Of a stretch of DNA of 64,000 nucleotides, positions 26,501 to 39,000 are shown in pieces. The position numbers were made by a program, and so were the translations under genes. Under the pieces are notes generated by a model. That model made no database searches. It worked only from the letters and a program-made list of their open reading frames with translations, and was not told where the DNA came from. The DNA comes from Citrus sinensis (lineage: Eukaryota; Streptophyta; Magnoliopsida; Sapindales; Rutaceae): positions 29,603,001 through 29,667,000 of the forward strand of contig NC_068564.1 of assembly GCF_022201045.2 (NCBI RefSeq), written 5' to 3'. The number at the start of each line of letters is the position of its first letter. Positions within the stretch are counted from its first letter, which is position 1.

Positions 26501-27067
26501 GGGTCTGTTTGGGATGATTTTTGGAAGATTAAAAATAATTTTAAAAAATTAAAAATTAATTTTAGTGTATAGTAAATTTTTTTATAATTATTTTTTGTAA
26601 AATCATCCTATCCTACAGCAACTTTGAAAATCAATTTTGTACTTAATCTCTATATATACTACAAAAATCTAAAATAATCCTTATTAATTAAGAAATAAAA
26701 GCACTAATTTTTAAGAGATTATTATTATTATAAATTATATTGCAATAACAAAATAAAATTAAAATTAATAATAAAGATGTTTATTTTAGTTATCAATTAT
26801 TGTATATACACAATAAAAAAATATTTATATACATGTTTATAACTGTGTAAATAAATTTTAATCAATATTGAGTCTAATTGAGTCATTTATATTTTTACAG
26901 TAATCTAACAATAAGATTTATCAAACACATACAATTAATTTTAAAAATTATAGTATTTTTCATAATAAATTTTATCAAATATTTAATTGATTATCTTTAC
27001 AACTAATTATTTATACAACACAGTTAGAAATAATTATTTTAAAAGTTACACATTACTAAACTGGTCC
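26501..27067 (+). mobile_element. PIF/Harbinger-like MITE of about 0.6 kb, copy B
   Basis: 567 bp from GGGTCTGTTTGGGATG to CTAAACTGGTCC, preceded by TTA and followed by TAA. It aligns in the opposite orientation with copy A at 12265-12891 along most of its length. The interior is AT-rich and non-coding. Its autonomous partner is not in this window. Confidence 0.6.
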
Positions 27068-28102
27068 TAAAGGTCGTGTTAATATTTTATTCATTTTTTT
27101 TTTTTATACAAAGAGTTTTATACCTTGATAAGTAATAGCACTATAAAAACCTTTTAAGGTTACAAAGCCTTAACTTGCTAGTAAAAGTTTATTAAAGGTC
27201 ACAATTAGTTATTACGTCAGAATTCATATTTAAGCTCATATTTAGTTGGAAGAAATGATAGGAGAGCAGAAGAATGAAAAGGAAAGAGGAAGAAATGAGT
27301 GAAAAAAAATGAGTCAATCTCATTTTTCATTGCTTAATCGAGTATACAATTCACTTTTCTTCACTTATTTCCTTCTCCTCTCATTTTCTTTAGTGAACAT
27401 ATAGAGCAGACATGTTCTTATAAAGAAGTGTGGATAGATAGGTCCTAAATGCAATAAAAATTTGATGAAATATGAAATTTTGATCGCGCATCACAATGGA
27501 AAAAAAAAAAAAGTGTGGGTCCAATTTTCCTAATCATTATAAGCGTCATGTTAATATTTGATTATTATTATTTTTTTACAATCGTTTATTTATATTAATC
27601 AGTTTCACTGAACATATTAAAATGTTGATGACTTCAAGGGGAGCAATTGTCGTCATGTCTCTTACTTTTGATATGCGTTATGATATGTTTAATGAACGGC
27701 ATCTAAACATGTGAGATGAGTTCAGTTAGCAAGCCAATCTGAGATTAGGCATCAATATAAACTCATTGGCTAATTATAGAACACAGTCAACTTGATTTCA
27801 ACCTAAACAATGTGGTTTATATACCTAACCTTTTATTTATTTTATATTTAATACTAATCTGTTTTAAGAATCATAATTGTTAATTACTGTAATATAAATT
27901 GCTGTACTATTATTTATTCTTGATCTGCTTGATTTAGAAATGTTGGTATGAGATCCGTACTACTATATATATAATACAGAGGTCATCTATGAATTTAATT
28001 ATTAGCATTTAAATCATTATTTTATTATTCTGCCTCTAATTTTACTCATTTGACGCTAACAGCGTGTGGATTAAACCATTGCAGTGGAATCAACCTCTAT
28101 TT

Positions 28103-28324
28103 TTTTTTTTTTTGAGACTGATTAATCATCAGATTACTGCATTACACAGATATTTACAACAACTGCTTATTGTAGCAGAGGTATTACACTGATATTTACA
28201 ATCAAATATACATGATTGGGACTTACATTATTACAATAAATTTTATGAAGTACATGCCCAATACAAATAACTCCTCACATGAGAGGATGTCCATACTCGA
28301 CTTGCATTTCGCAAGGGAGAAGTT
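28103..28324 (-). mobile_element. SINE, 5'-truncated
   Basis: A T run on the + strand (poly(A) tail on the minus strand) is followed by GATTAATCATCAGATTAC, GATATTTACAA, GAGGATGTCCATACTCG and CATTTCGCAAGGGAG, all related to the SINE at 49722-50242. Perfect 14-bp target-site duplications ATCAACCTCTATTT flank it (28089-28102 and 28325-28338). The tRNA-like head is missing, the usual outcome of incomplete reverse transcription. Confidence 0.75.
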
Positions 28325-29360
28325 ATCAACCTCTATTTAAGGAGCTTATCCCATCATCAAATTGAAACCTTAAGCCATCATTTCTTCAACTTCAATTGAC
28401 TGTCTCTTAATTAATGTATTTTTGTTTTTTCATGATCACACGTATGATGCCAACGCGGCCTCAAATTTACCCACGTAATCAATGTGTCAGCAAATTTTTA
28501 ACTAGCTTAATTTTCATTCAGCGAGCAATCATTCTAAAGACACAAACACAACTATAATTTGAAAAAAAAAATTAAATTAAAATTAAATACACAAAAAGAA
28601 ACAGTCCCGTCGTCGTATAAATAAATAAATCAATCCCAATTGACTCTGTATTCACCTCTTTCAATTGTTCTCTTTGCTTGGAAAACGCGTTTAATATATT
28701 CTGCAGAATATCTCTTTTAAAAAATAACTTGAAATTGATACTCAATCAGGTACGTTTCTCCCCCAGATGCATCTCGTAATCTAAAGCTTAATTTTATTTT
28801 TTTATTAACCACTTGCATTAGATTTATCTCTGATCCGTTTTGCCTTGAGACGAAGATCTCCAAAACTTTTTAATACGAGAGTATTTTTCGCTTCATTTAT
28901 TCATGACTGTGTCGGCGGTGGAAATGGCTTGCATTTGCATCATCAATTCAGGAACTTATTGTTGCTTTCGACTGCGAGATCTTCACTATAGCTTCAATAA
29001 ACTTGATCCAGAAACTGCTGTAATCAACTTAATAGTAATCTGGACCATAATGTTGGAGAAATTAAGCAGCCTCTGAATTTGATTAAATTCATAGTTTGGT
29101 GCAGGAAAATGAAGTTTTAGAAAGTTACTGTCAGCGAGCCTGGGCTGTGAATATGAATAATTAATTGAAGTGCTTTTTCAAGCAACCTTTGATATATGTC
29201 CAATGAAAATTTTGAATTGATTTAAGTGTTGTTTCTTGAGGTTTGATTCATTTTTATTTTTTTAAAAAGCTGAGTGTTGTTTTCTGAAATTTTTATAGGC
29301 CTTAATCAGAAGGAATCCGGGTTATTTTGATGAGATTTCAGCAAGTTTAATGTTTAGAGG

Positions 29361-32300
29361 ATGAAAAGAACTTTTTTCAGATTGAGGGGTAAAGAGCTGT
29401 CTCTCATTCTCATTGTTCTAGTGTGCACAACTATATTTGTGTGGACATGGGATAGAACTCCATTTCTTGCTACTTTCCTTCCGCCTAAAAGTCGGTTTTT
29501 GTGGCTTTCTTCAGGTGTGTCTTCTGAGATATATCTCTTTTAACGTCAGTTTTGCAATTTCATTTTCTGTTTCCTGTCAATAGAATATGCACATTGCATT
29601 TAGTTTAATTTTTGAAGGAGTTGAAGAGTGCTGATCTGAGTCGATTGTATCAATATACACACGAGCTCACCTCCCAGCTGTATAAATGCAGTATTACTTG
29701 ATATGTATTTGGCCAAAATATGATGTTCTTGGATAGAGCGCTTTTATTGAGGAACTTACAAGGAATGCAGTGATGACCTTAGTTCAATTAGGCTCAGAAT
29801 TGTTCCTCTGACTTTTCTTGTGTGGTGCAGATGCTTTTACAAATTCAGTATCTCCAGAGTCACAAATACACATGAACAAAGATATATCAACATCTGCAGA
29901 GAATAAAACTGTAAACTATCAAGAGGGACAACTTTCTAATATACTGGCTCCTGCGGGTCCTGTGGCAGAAACAATTCCTGCTAAAAGAAAAGGTAGAATT
30001 TTGCCTTTCATATGAAATTTTCAGTTATCTTGTTGTTGAGAAGATCACATGGCTAAAGAATTGCCCAAACAGTATTCTGAATTATTCTTATGGTAATTCT
30101 CACTGATTTTCTACCACCCAATATCTTCTATTTATGTTGAATGCACTGGGATCTTTGAAGTGTCTCTGTATTCTGTTCTGAGACTTTACCTTTACCATGG
30201 TGGTGCAGAAAATACCGAAAGTTTGGCAGAAGGTCAAGCAAAAGACAAGCACGTTGTGGAAGCAGAAAAAAACAGCAGTGCTGAGAATTCCACTATTTTG
30301 ACCAAAACCAAAGAAAATGGGAAGAAAAATTTAGGAGAAAAAAATTCAAAGCTAGAAAAAGAAAGTGTAGATGGAAGATCATCTGCAGATTCTGCAAACT
30401 TAAGCTCCTCAGAGAGGATAAAAGCTGATGAGAATTCGACAATGCTTGAACAAAATCAAGGTAGAGTATTCCTTGCATGCAGAATCATTTATGTTCATGA
30501 GTTCTAATTCTTGCATCCTTCATTGATTGGTTGGTATCCAAATATTGGGAATCATGAATTAGATTTATATTTCTTTTGGTCTTACATTTCTGATGGGCAC
30601 CCCTTCATTTTCTTTTTGTGTGACTTTACAGAAGAAAATAATGTGTAACAGTTCATAGGCAAAATGGGTATTGGCTTTTTCTGTATGTGTCACATAGCAA
30701 CGTTGTTGTCAGGATTTACTATTGAAGTATCAATATCATAAATCCTTAGTTTCCTGGCTTTACATACACTTTTTTGTTTGTCTTGTTGAGGAGTAATGGA
30801 TAAGTATGTGTGTTGCTTACTGAAATACTTCTTTTTTTGTTAATTAACACTGTAATTTGTCTGATCCTTAATCCAGCCTGTAATTATGCAAAAGGAAAAT
30901 GGGTTGTAGATGATAGCCGACCACTCTATTCTGGGGCCCATTGTAAGCAATGGCTGTCGCAAATGTGGGCTTGCCAGTTGATGCAGCGAACAGATTTTGC
31001 CTATGAGAGATTACGGTGGCAGCCGAAGGATTGTCAAATGGAAGAATTTGAAGGGTCCCAGTTCTTAACGAGGTATTACTGTAATTGTGCTGGCAAACAT
31101 TTTTCATAATTTATTGCTCAGACTTTTTTTCTGCCCGAAAATGGATATGGCATGTCTCTTCCATGAATCCTACCTCATCTAAATCTGGGAAAAAGAACCT
31201 GGATCACATTCCGTCCATTTCCTGTTGATGCTAGTCTAGTACTTTCTCTAAGTGACTTTTTCAAAAAACTTTAGTTTCTCTTCATAAATCTATACCTCAA
31301 ATGATCTGAAGATAAGTTACCTGTTTATTAGTCTCTATTTAAAGTGCAGACAGACTGTCAGTTAGGCATAGCGAAACATCATCCAAAACCTAACATGCAA
31401 AAATACTATAAGCTGGCAACAGTAAGGTGGTTGCTGTGAAAGCTTTTAGTAATCCCTTGGTTAAAGATGTGAACGTCTGCTTTAATTTTTTTTAATTTAT
31501 TTTTTATACAATCCAAGTACCACCCTGGCAACTGAATAATTAATTCCTATTGCAACTCTGGCCCTGGACAGCAGGGTTGAGTGGTAGTTTGATAATGTAG
31601 GTTGCGGTCTTTGTCATGCTGCTGACATGATATGTTGCTTTGGGATGTCCCAGTAGTCAGTCTGAGTTGGATGTGATTTTGGTATGGGCATGCAAGGATT
31701 CTTGATAATGCCAACTTTGTTGTTGTGCCTTTTTCTTTCCTAATTTATTTTTTCAAATTTTTACTTATTCTTTTCCTTGAAATTTTAGTTTTTTCTGTGT
31801 ATGATGATTGTGTTGATCCATTCCAGGATGCAAGACAGAACTCTAGCTTTTATTGGAGATTCACTAGGTCGACAGCAGTTTCAATCTCTGATGTGCATGG
31901 TCACAGGTGGCAAGGAGAGGCCTGATGTCGAAGATGTGGGAAAGGAATATGGGCTTGTCAAACCTCGCGGGGCTATTCGCCCAAATGGGTGGGCTTATCG
32001 GTTTCCTAGCACTAACACTACAATCCTCTATTACTGGTCAGCATGCCTCTGTGACCTTGATCCTCTTAATATCACAAACCCAGCCACGGAGTATGCCATG
32101 CATCTTGATCGGCCGCCAGCCTTCTTGCGTCAGTATCTTCACAAATTTGATGTTCTAGTGCTCAACACCGGACACCACTGGAATCGTGGGAAGCTTAAGG
32201 CTAATCGGTGGGTCATGCATGTGGGTGGTATGCCCAACACAAACAGGAAGATAGCAGATATTGCTGGAGCCAAGAACTTCACAATCCACAGTATTGTTAG

Positions 32301-32655
32301 TTGGGTGAACTCACAGCTCCCGGAACATCCACGTTTAAAAGCCTTCTACCGAAGCATCTCCCCTAGGCATTTTGTAAATGGAGACTGGAATACAGGAGGA
32401 AGCTGTGACAACACAACCCCTATGTCCATAGGGAAGGAAGTTTTACAAGATGAGTCCGGTGATTATAGTGCTGGCAGTGCAGTGAAAGGAACTGGAGTTA
32501 AGCTGTTGGACATAACAGCGTTATCCCAAGTGAGAGATGAGGGTCACATATCCCAGTACAGTATTACAGCTTCGCGTGGAGTTCAAGATTGCTTGCATTG
32601 GTGTCTGCCTGGTGTTCCTGATACATGGAATGAAATCCTTTTTGCCCAACTATAG
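29361..32655 (+). CDS. TBL: Trichome birefringence-like protein, TBL14/15/16 type (polysaccharide O-acetyltransferase)
   Basis: Five exons: 29361-29514, 29831-29992, 30209-30460, 30877-31072, 31827-32655, giving 530 residues. A single membrane segment ([16 protein letters not shown], residues 13-28) marks a Golgi type II protein. A low-complexity acidic/basic stem follows ([28 protein letters not shown], residues about 50-188). The TBL domain starts at [20 protein letters not shown]. The PMR5N/GDSL-like catalytic motif is [11 protein letters not shown] (Ser267) and the C-terminal DxxH is DCLHWCLPG (Asp509, His512). Family members acetylate xylan, mannan, pectin or xyloglucan; the substrate here cannot be told. 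Subgroup assignment rests on similarity recalled from memory. A probable leader intron lies upstream. Confidence 0.94.
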
Positions 32656-33223
32656 TTCTGAATTCTTCACACGAATAGTCTTCTTACAATATTCATTGAA
32701 TTGGTAAAAGATCCACCTTCTTGTTGCCTGGGGTGAGGGCACTATATAAAAGCCACACACTCGCATAGGATTGCCCCAACATAAGATGGGGATATATTAT
32801 TATTCCAAAGAGTTCCACATTGGAGTTTATGTTATGAACTTCACTGTGGTAAAGTAGCAATACTGATATCTTATGGATAGGTTTCTTCCGTCTATTCACA
32901 TTCGATTACATCAGTCTCTACATTTCCTAGCTTGAATTCCTATCTTAGCTGACCTGCTCCTTATCGGGATTGAAGGTTGCCGGAGAAAGCAAATTGTTAC
33001 ATGTTTTATGATAGCGTTTCCGCAGATTGCTACAGCAAATGTAATGTGACTTGGCGGGATGACTACAGGGCAGGCACCGAGGTGAATTTGGGATTGGGAC
33101 ATGGAATTGAAATTGTGGGCCGGAAGGAATTGTACTTCATAATTTGAAGTAATGTTATTATATCTTTGACGTACTTTTTGGAACATTGGGTAACTTTAAC
33201 GACCAAAGATATATGGATCCCTC

Positions 33224-33317
33224 TAAGTTACATGCATGTACCTTACAACCCTCTCACATAAATAGTGTTCATTTACTATTCATGTGAGAGGGTTGTAAGA
33301 TACATGCATGTAACTTA
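33224..33317. repeat. Perfect-like hairpin, 42-bp arms, 10-nt loop
   Basis: Left arm 33224-33265 and right arm 33276-33317 are inverted copies, 40 of 42 bases matching (core TACATGCATGTA and TACAACCCTCTCACAT). The loop is TGTTCATTTA. It may be a small fold-back MITE; I found no clear target duplication. Confidence 0.85.
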
Positions 33318-33438
33318 GCATTTGCCAAAATATATTTAGGGTACCTTACGTTCTTTGTCTTTTTCTTTTTGACAAATATCATATGAGCCCTCCTAATTCT
33401 TTTTATTTTCAATTTTTACAGCTGTGGATGTATTTGTC

Positions 33439-34034
33439 TTCTTCCATCCCTCCTATCGATTTTTTTATTTTCTCTAAAGTTTTATTTATTTCTTTAAACA
33501 TTATTAAATGATTATCAAATTCATACAAATCTATAAATTCAGAATAAACTTCTGGTCCTAAATTTATTAATCCTAGTCTTGAATTGTAGGTTTATTGCAT
33601 GTAATTTAATTATATAATTAAATTAAAGAGAAATTATATAAAAAATATAAAAAATATACATGACAGACTTCAAAATTAACATGCAATAGCTTTCAGAATT
33701 ACCGTTAAAATCATTCCTAAGAATTAATTCTGATTATTCTTCCATCCCTCCTATCGATTTTTTTATTTTCTCTAAAGTTTTATTTATTTCTTTAAACATT
33801 ATTAAATGATTATCAAATTCATACAAATCTATAAATTCAGAATAAACTTCTGGTCCTAAATTTATTAATCCTAGTCTTGAATTGTAGGTTTATTGCATGT
33901 AATTTAATTATATAATTAAATTAAAGAGAAATTATATAAAAAATATAAAAAATATACATGACAGACTTCAAAATTAACATGCAATAGCTTTCAGAATTAC
34001 CGTTAAAATCATTCCTAAGAATTAATTCTGATTA
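33439..34034. repeat. 298-bp perfect tandem duplication
   Basis: Two adjacent copies, 33439-33736 and 33737-34034, appear identical base for base on reading. Each copy contains, on the minus strand, an open stretch of about 50 codons with protein-like composition (RLGLINLGPEVYSEFIDLY and on) that I cannot assign. The identity implies a very recent duplication or an assembly artefact. Confidence 0.9.
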
Positions 34035-35607
34035 AAGGGCATTATCAACATATACTCTGATTAATTCTGATTAATAGATACCATTTGATATTTTAATTTA
34101 CCATTTTAATTCAATTAATGTAGTTTCCATAAAATTCAAGGGTGCCAATAGATATTTCACTTCTTGAATGTATGTTGCGTTACACGTAACCTAGGTTTGG
34201 CCATTTGATAATCGTATGTTATTATTTAAAAAAATAAAAAGAACATTGGAAAGAATGAAAAATAGATGTATAATTGATAAAAGAAGGCAAATACATCCAT
34301 AAACATAAAGAATACAAGGACTCGTGTGAAATTCGCCAGAAGAAAAAAGACAAAAAATGTAAGTTACGGTTAACGTAACTTAGAGGCGCCCTTTAGGGTT
34401 ATATTTATCTGATTTATCAGAATATTTTTTAATAGTTGCTGGGGCCATAATCCTCATTCCTTATTTTTATTCAAATCCGTTATGTTCATTCCACAGTGTA
34501 AACGCACTGGAAATGTGGATCTGACGCTAGCATAACATTTTTGTTTTTAACGCCGACATTTCCCAGATCACGATTGCGTGTTTTCTGATTATAAGTCACT
34601 TCTTACCGACCTCTTATCTTTATCCGAAACTTTTTCAATGACTACGGCCCACTGCTTTTATTTAATCAAACCATAATCTCAATAAAATAAATGACTCATA
34701 AAGAGGTGTATAATAGTTAACGAATAATTGATTACTTAATAACCAATTTAGTAATTGCTTGCACCTACAATAATTGAGAAGTAAATTTATATGTGATTAA
34801 GCGAGCGATATGATATTATCTGATTGAGTTCTTGAGTTTTGCATTAATCATGATTCATATCATATCATGTGATGATTTCCTTCCACTTTTAGAAAAAGGA
34901 ACGGTATCCCCCGTGCAGCTGATTTAGGCGCATTATTTTTCAGAATCACTCTTTTTAAGTTTTATTGTGTTGGTACTTTAGGCACGATTAGAAATTAAGG
35001 TACTGTGATTATAGAAAAAAGTTATAAATATAATTTTTAAATAATAATTTTAATAAACATAAAAAATATTATAAATTTTAATCATATGGAATAACTCATC
35101 TCTCTGTATAATGGGAGTTAATTGGCTCCCCACATTGAGGTATGTTCAATTTTCTTCCAATAATAGTAAAGGTAAATCCCCTTTTAATTTAGTGAGAATT
35201 GATATTCGAACTGTGCTGTAATACAATTACTCAGATAAATTTTGACGGATTTTTAATTATAAATACCTAAATTATAATATATAAGTGTATAAAAAAAATA
35301 ATAAATATTTACTAAACACTTGTCCTATCTTTTAATTTACTACTGGTCGACTACAGAATCAAACAAAATCTTAGAAACATGAGGTCGGGAATTTTTCTGA
35401 ACTCAAGGGCCTCAGCTGTGCTTTTCTCCTTTCATCGCATCATCTGCTTATCGTCCCAAGTCAAAACTACAGTGAATGGAAAATGACAAAAAACAGGCCC
35501 CATGTTTCGAGTCCATTTCAAAAAAAGAAATATTAAATTGTATTTTCGTGTCACAGATAGCAACAAAACAACGGATAGTCATCTGATCTCGTCATTTAAT
35601 ATTCCGA

Positions 35608-35615
35608 CACGTGGC
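35608..35615 (+). promoter_or_regulatory. G-box/ABRE-like CACGTGGC
   Basis: CACGTGGC lies 420 bases before the VIT/vWA start codon in a GC-richer promoter stretch (35585-35650). This core binds bZIP and bHLH factors in plants and is often linked to ABA response. Activity is inference. Confidence 0.4.
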
Positions 35616-36034
35616 GCAGAGACCCACGCGGCGCAGCGGCAGCATCTCATAACGTTAAGACAATTTACCGCTGACAAGTGCGAAGAGAAGTTCCGCTGAA
35701 AACAGATGCCTTACAAAAGTGGACCATTGGGGGTCCACATTAAACTAATTTAACTGCCAAAGCCGGCGACTTAACATGATAATCACCGATCAAAACAGAC
35801 TGTCATTCCTTCACCACTTGGCTGACTCAGCTAGAACGTAACGGGCAAAACTAGAAAAATTAACAAAATATATAAACAAAAAGAAACAAGAAAAAAGATG
35901 TTTTATTATTAAAAGAATTCCAACTTGAAAGTGATCCCCGATTCTTTCTTCTCCCGTTGTTTTCCCCGAAATCAAAAACGCTGAAATTCATAAAAGGAAG
36001 AAGAACAAAAAATCTCAAGAACATTTGGATCTGA

Positions 36035-39000
36035 ATGGCGGATGATTTTGTGAAAGCCGTAGAAGATGGCCTGAAGCTTTCAAAGCGTTTATACTTCGGG
36101 AAGGACCGGCCGGCGACGCCGCCGAAGGTGCCGTCGTCGATGGACAAATCAGGCGCGGTGGATATGTTACTACCGAAGTCGCCGATGGTGTACGCGGTGA
36201 TAACTGACCCGAAGATCGTGGACAATCCCGATATACCTAGCTACCAGCCTTATGTGCACGGCAGGTGCGATCCTCCGTCTCTGATTCCGTTACAAATGAA
36301 CGCCGTCGAATTGGACGTCGACTGTTATCTGGACACCGCGTTTGTTAGAGTTTCCGGAACCTGGAGAGTCCATTGCGTTATGGGAAGCAAGAGTTGCGAT
36401 TGTCGCATCGCCGTCCCCATGGGCGACCAGGTGCGCTTTCTATTTTTTATTTTTTATTTCAAATTAATGAATATTGATTATTTGATTAATGATTTTGAAA
36501 TATATTATTTGGCTAACAGGGTTCAATCTTAGGTGTAGAGGCAGAGATTTCTGGGAAGTCATATCATACTCAGTTGATTGCACTGGGAGAAAATGATGGT
36601 GCGGGCAAGTCAGCCAGTGTTGAAACTGGGAGCTTTTTGAAGCCTAATATATTTACCTTAACGTTGCCGCAGGTAATCATTTCTGGGTTGCATTTGCAAA
36701 GTTTATTATTTTTTTTTTTAATCTCAAGTTGTTTAAGTTTAACATGTTCTCAGATCGACGGGGGTTCATATCTTTCAATAAGACTACGTTGGTCCCAGAA
36801 ATTGTCTTATCGTGATGGAGAATTCTCCGTAAATGTACCATTTAAGTTTCCAGAGTATGTCACTCCTGCCATAAAGAAAATTCCTAAGAGAGAAAAGATT
36901 CATTTGAATGTCAATGCTGGTACTGGAACTGAAGTTTTGTGCAATACATCAAGTCATCATTTAAAGGTACCTCTTTCATCGTAATCGTCCTACTCCTGGG
37001 TTTTGTTTTTGTGTTTGCTATCTTTCTAAGTGTTATTTCTGTGTTCCTTTTTTTCCTTTCTTGTATAACTTTCCAGCAATTAAGACGCGACGTGGGAAAG
37101 CTTGGCTACTCATATGAATCAGAAGTTCTTAAATGGTCAAATATTGACTTTGATTTCTCGTACACTGTAAGAGACTAATGCATTCTTACTCTCTGTGAAC
37201 TTATAGGACATAAATTCTCCTTGAATGATTGTTCTAATGGTTTGTATCTCCGGAAGATGTCTTTTTATATCTATGCACAATATCTTTTTCACTCTAATGT
37301 GCCACTTGATTTTTTAGGTGTCTCCAAGTCATATTTTTGGTGGTGTGCTCTTGCAATCTCCGTCTCTGCATGATGTTGATCAAAGGGAGATGTTCTGCAT
37401 GTATCTTCTACCGGGAACTGCAAAAAGTAGGAAGGTTGGTCTACAGATTTTTCAGTTGATATGTGTCCATTAGATTTATCTGTCTTCATTCAGTTTTTCT
37501 TTATTTTGTTATAACAATTTTCATCTTACTTGATTTTTTAGGTGTTCAAAAAAGATGTAATTTTTATTGTTGACATAAGTGGAAGCATGCAAGGAAAACC
37601 ACTTGAGGATACAAAGAACGCATTAGCTGTAGCCCTCTCTAAGCTTGATCCCGGAGATTCATTTAACATCGTAGCATTTAATGGAGAAACTTATCTATTT
37701 TCAACATCAATGGAGTTGGCCACAAAGGAAGCAGTTGAAAGGGCTCATCAGTGGATTGGCATAAATTTTATTGCAGGGGGCAGCACAAATATATGTGCTC
37801 CCCTAACTAAGGTCTCTTCTTATTCATATTTGTTTATAGTCGATCTTGTCCTCTACAGTTTGGCAGTTTTAATTTATTTTTTATTTCAGGTGCAAGTGTA
37901 ATTTGTGTTGTACCATGCATCTAAAAATTTATAGCCACTAAATGTGAAAACACCACTTCTACAGAAAAGAGATTTAGGACTATTTCATAACCTCCCTTGA
38001 AGTTTAATTAATATAGAGAAGCATTGGTTTTGATATTTTTCAGCATCTCCTGTGACATTTTGAAAATCATCAGATGTTGACCAAAATGTTAGAGACCGCT
38101 TCTGGGGTTTTATAAAGTTCGTCAGAAACCTCCTTCCAAATTATGTAGGATTTGACACCTAGCATTGACACACACTGAAAGTTTATTCCCAGAATATCTT
38201 TAGTTTCCTCATATTATTCAGCTTTTATGTTGTTTCTATTACCTATGGTCATTGATAATTTTTATATGGAAATTGAGAAATATTGAATTCCTCTTTTCTT
38301 TCAGGCAGTAGAGATGCTAACAAATTCTCGTGGTTCCATTCCTATCATCTTTCTTGTTACTGATGGGGCTGTTGAAGATGAGAGACAGATCTGTGATGCT
38401 ATGAAAAGTCGTCTAACAAATGGAGGATCTATCTGTCCGCGTATATACACCTTTGGCATTGGTAATATTTTCTCCAGCTTTGAATTGGGTAGTAGCACGC
38501 TGATTGCTCTGCAAACCACTTTTCCTTTTTCATATAAAAACGAAAGTTGGAAGAGCACTGTTGCTGGTAGTTATATAAATTCTTTTTCAGGAATTCAGAT
38601 CCTTTGAGACATATATTTTGTTTTGGCTATCTTTTTACAGGTTCATACTGTAATCACTATTTCCTGCGAATGCTAGCAATGATTAGCAGGGGGTATTATG
38701 GTGCAGCTTATGATTTAGGTCAGTTCTCTACTTTAAATCTATAATAAGAAAAAATGACATAGTTTCCTTCTCCTTTCTGGAGTTATTCATTAAAAGTCTT
38801 TATAATTTTATAAGATGTCCGATATTTGTCAGAAAGGTTCCAAGTTCCACTAGTCTTATAGGGATATACTCCTACTTGTTAGGTTTCATTCTTCCATATG
38901 ATATCTGTAACAGCCTAGGCCCACAAACCGAGTTGATATTGTTTGCTTTAGGCACACAGCCATCACGATTTTGTTATTGGGCTTTGCAACCAAAACACAT

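Larger units (their letters stand above)
25941..29360. other. Repeat-bearing spacer and promoters of MTI1 and TBL
   Basis: The first 200 bases hold the MTI1 leader and promoter, with an AC-rich microsatellite near 25998-26020. The middle contains a MITE (26501-27067) and a 5'-truncated SINE (28103-28324). Near 28612 TATAAATAAATA is a candidate TATA box for the TBL gene. CTCAATCAG/GTACGT at 28749-28750 and TTTTATAG/GCC at 29298-29299 look like the borders of a 5' UTR intron. No coding gene is supported. Confidence 0.5.
32656..36034. other. Spacer between TBL and VIT/vWA gene
   Basis: The first ~500 bases are the TBL 3' UTR and flank. Then come a 42-bp-arm hairpin (33224-33317) and a perfect tandem duplication (33439-34034). 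A fragment near 34990-35085 resembles the left half of the MITE at 10589-10869. The last 450 bases are less AT-rich and hold the promoter of the next gene, including a G-box. No gene seen. Confidence 0.5.
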
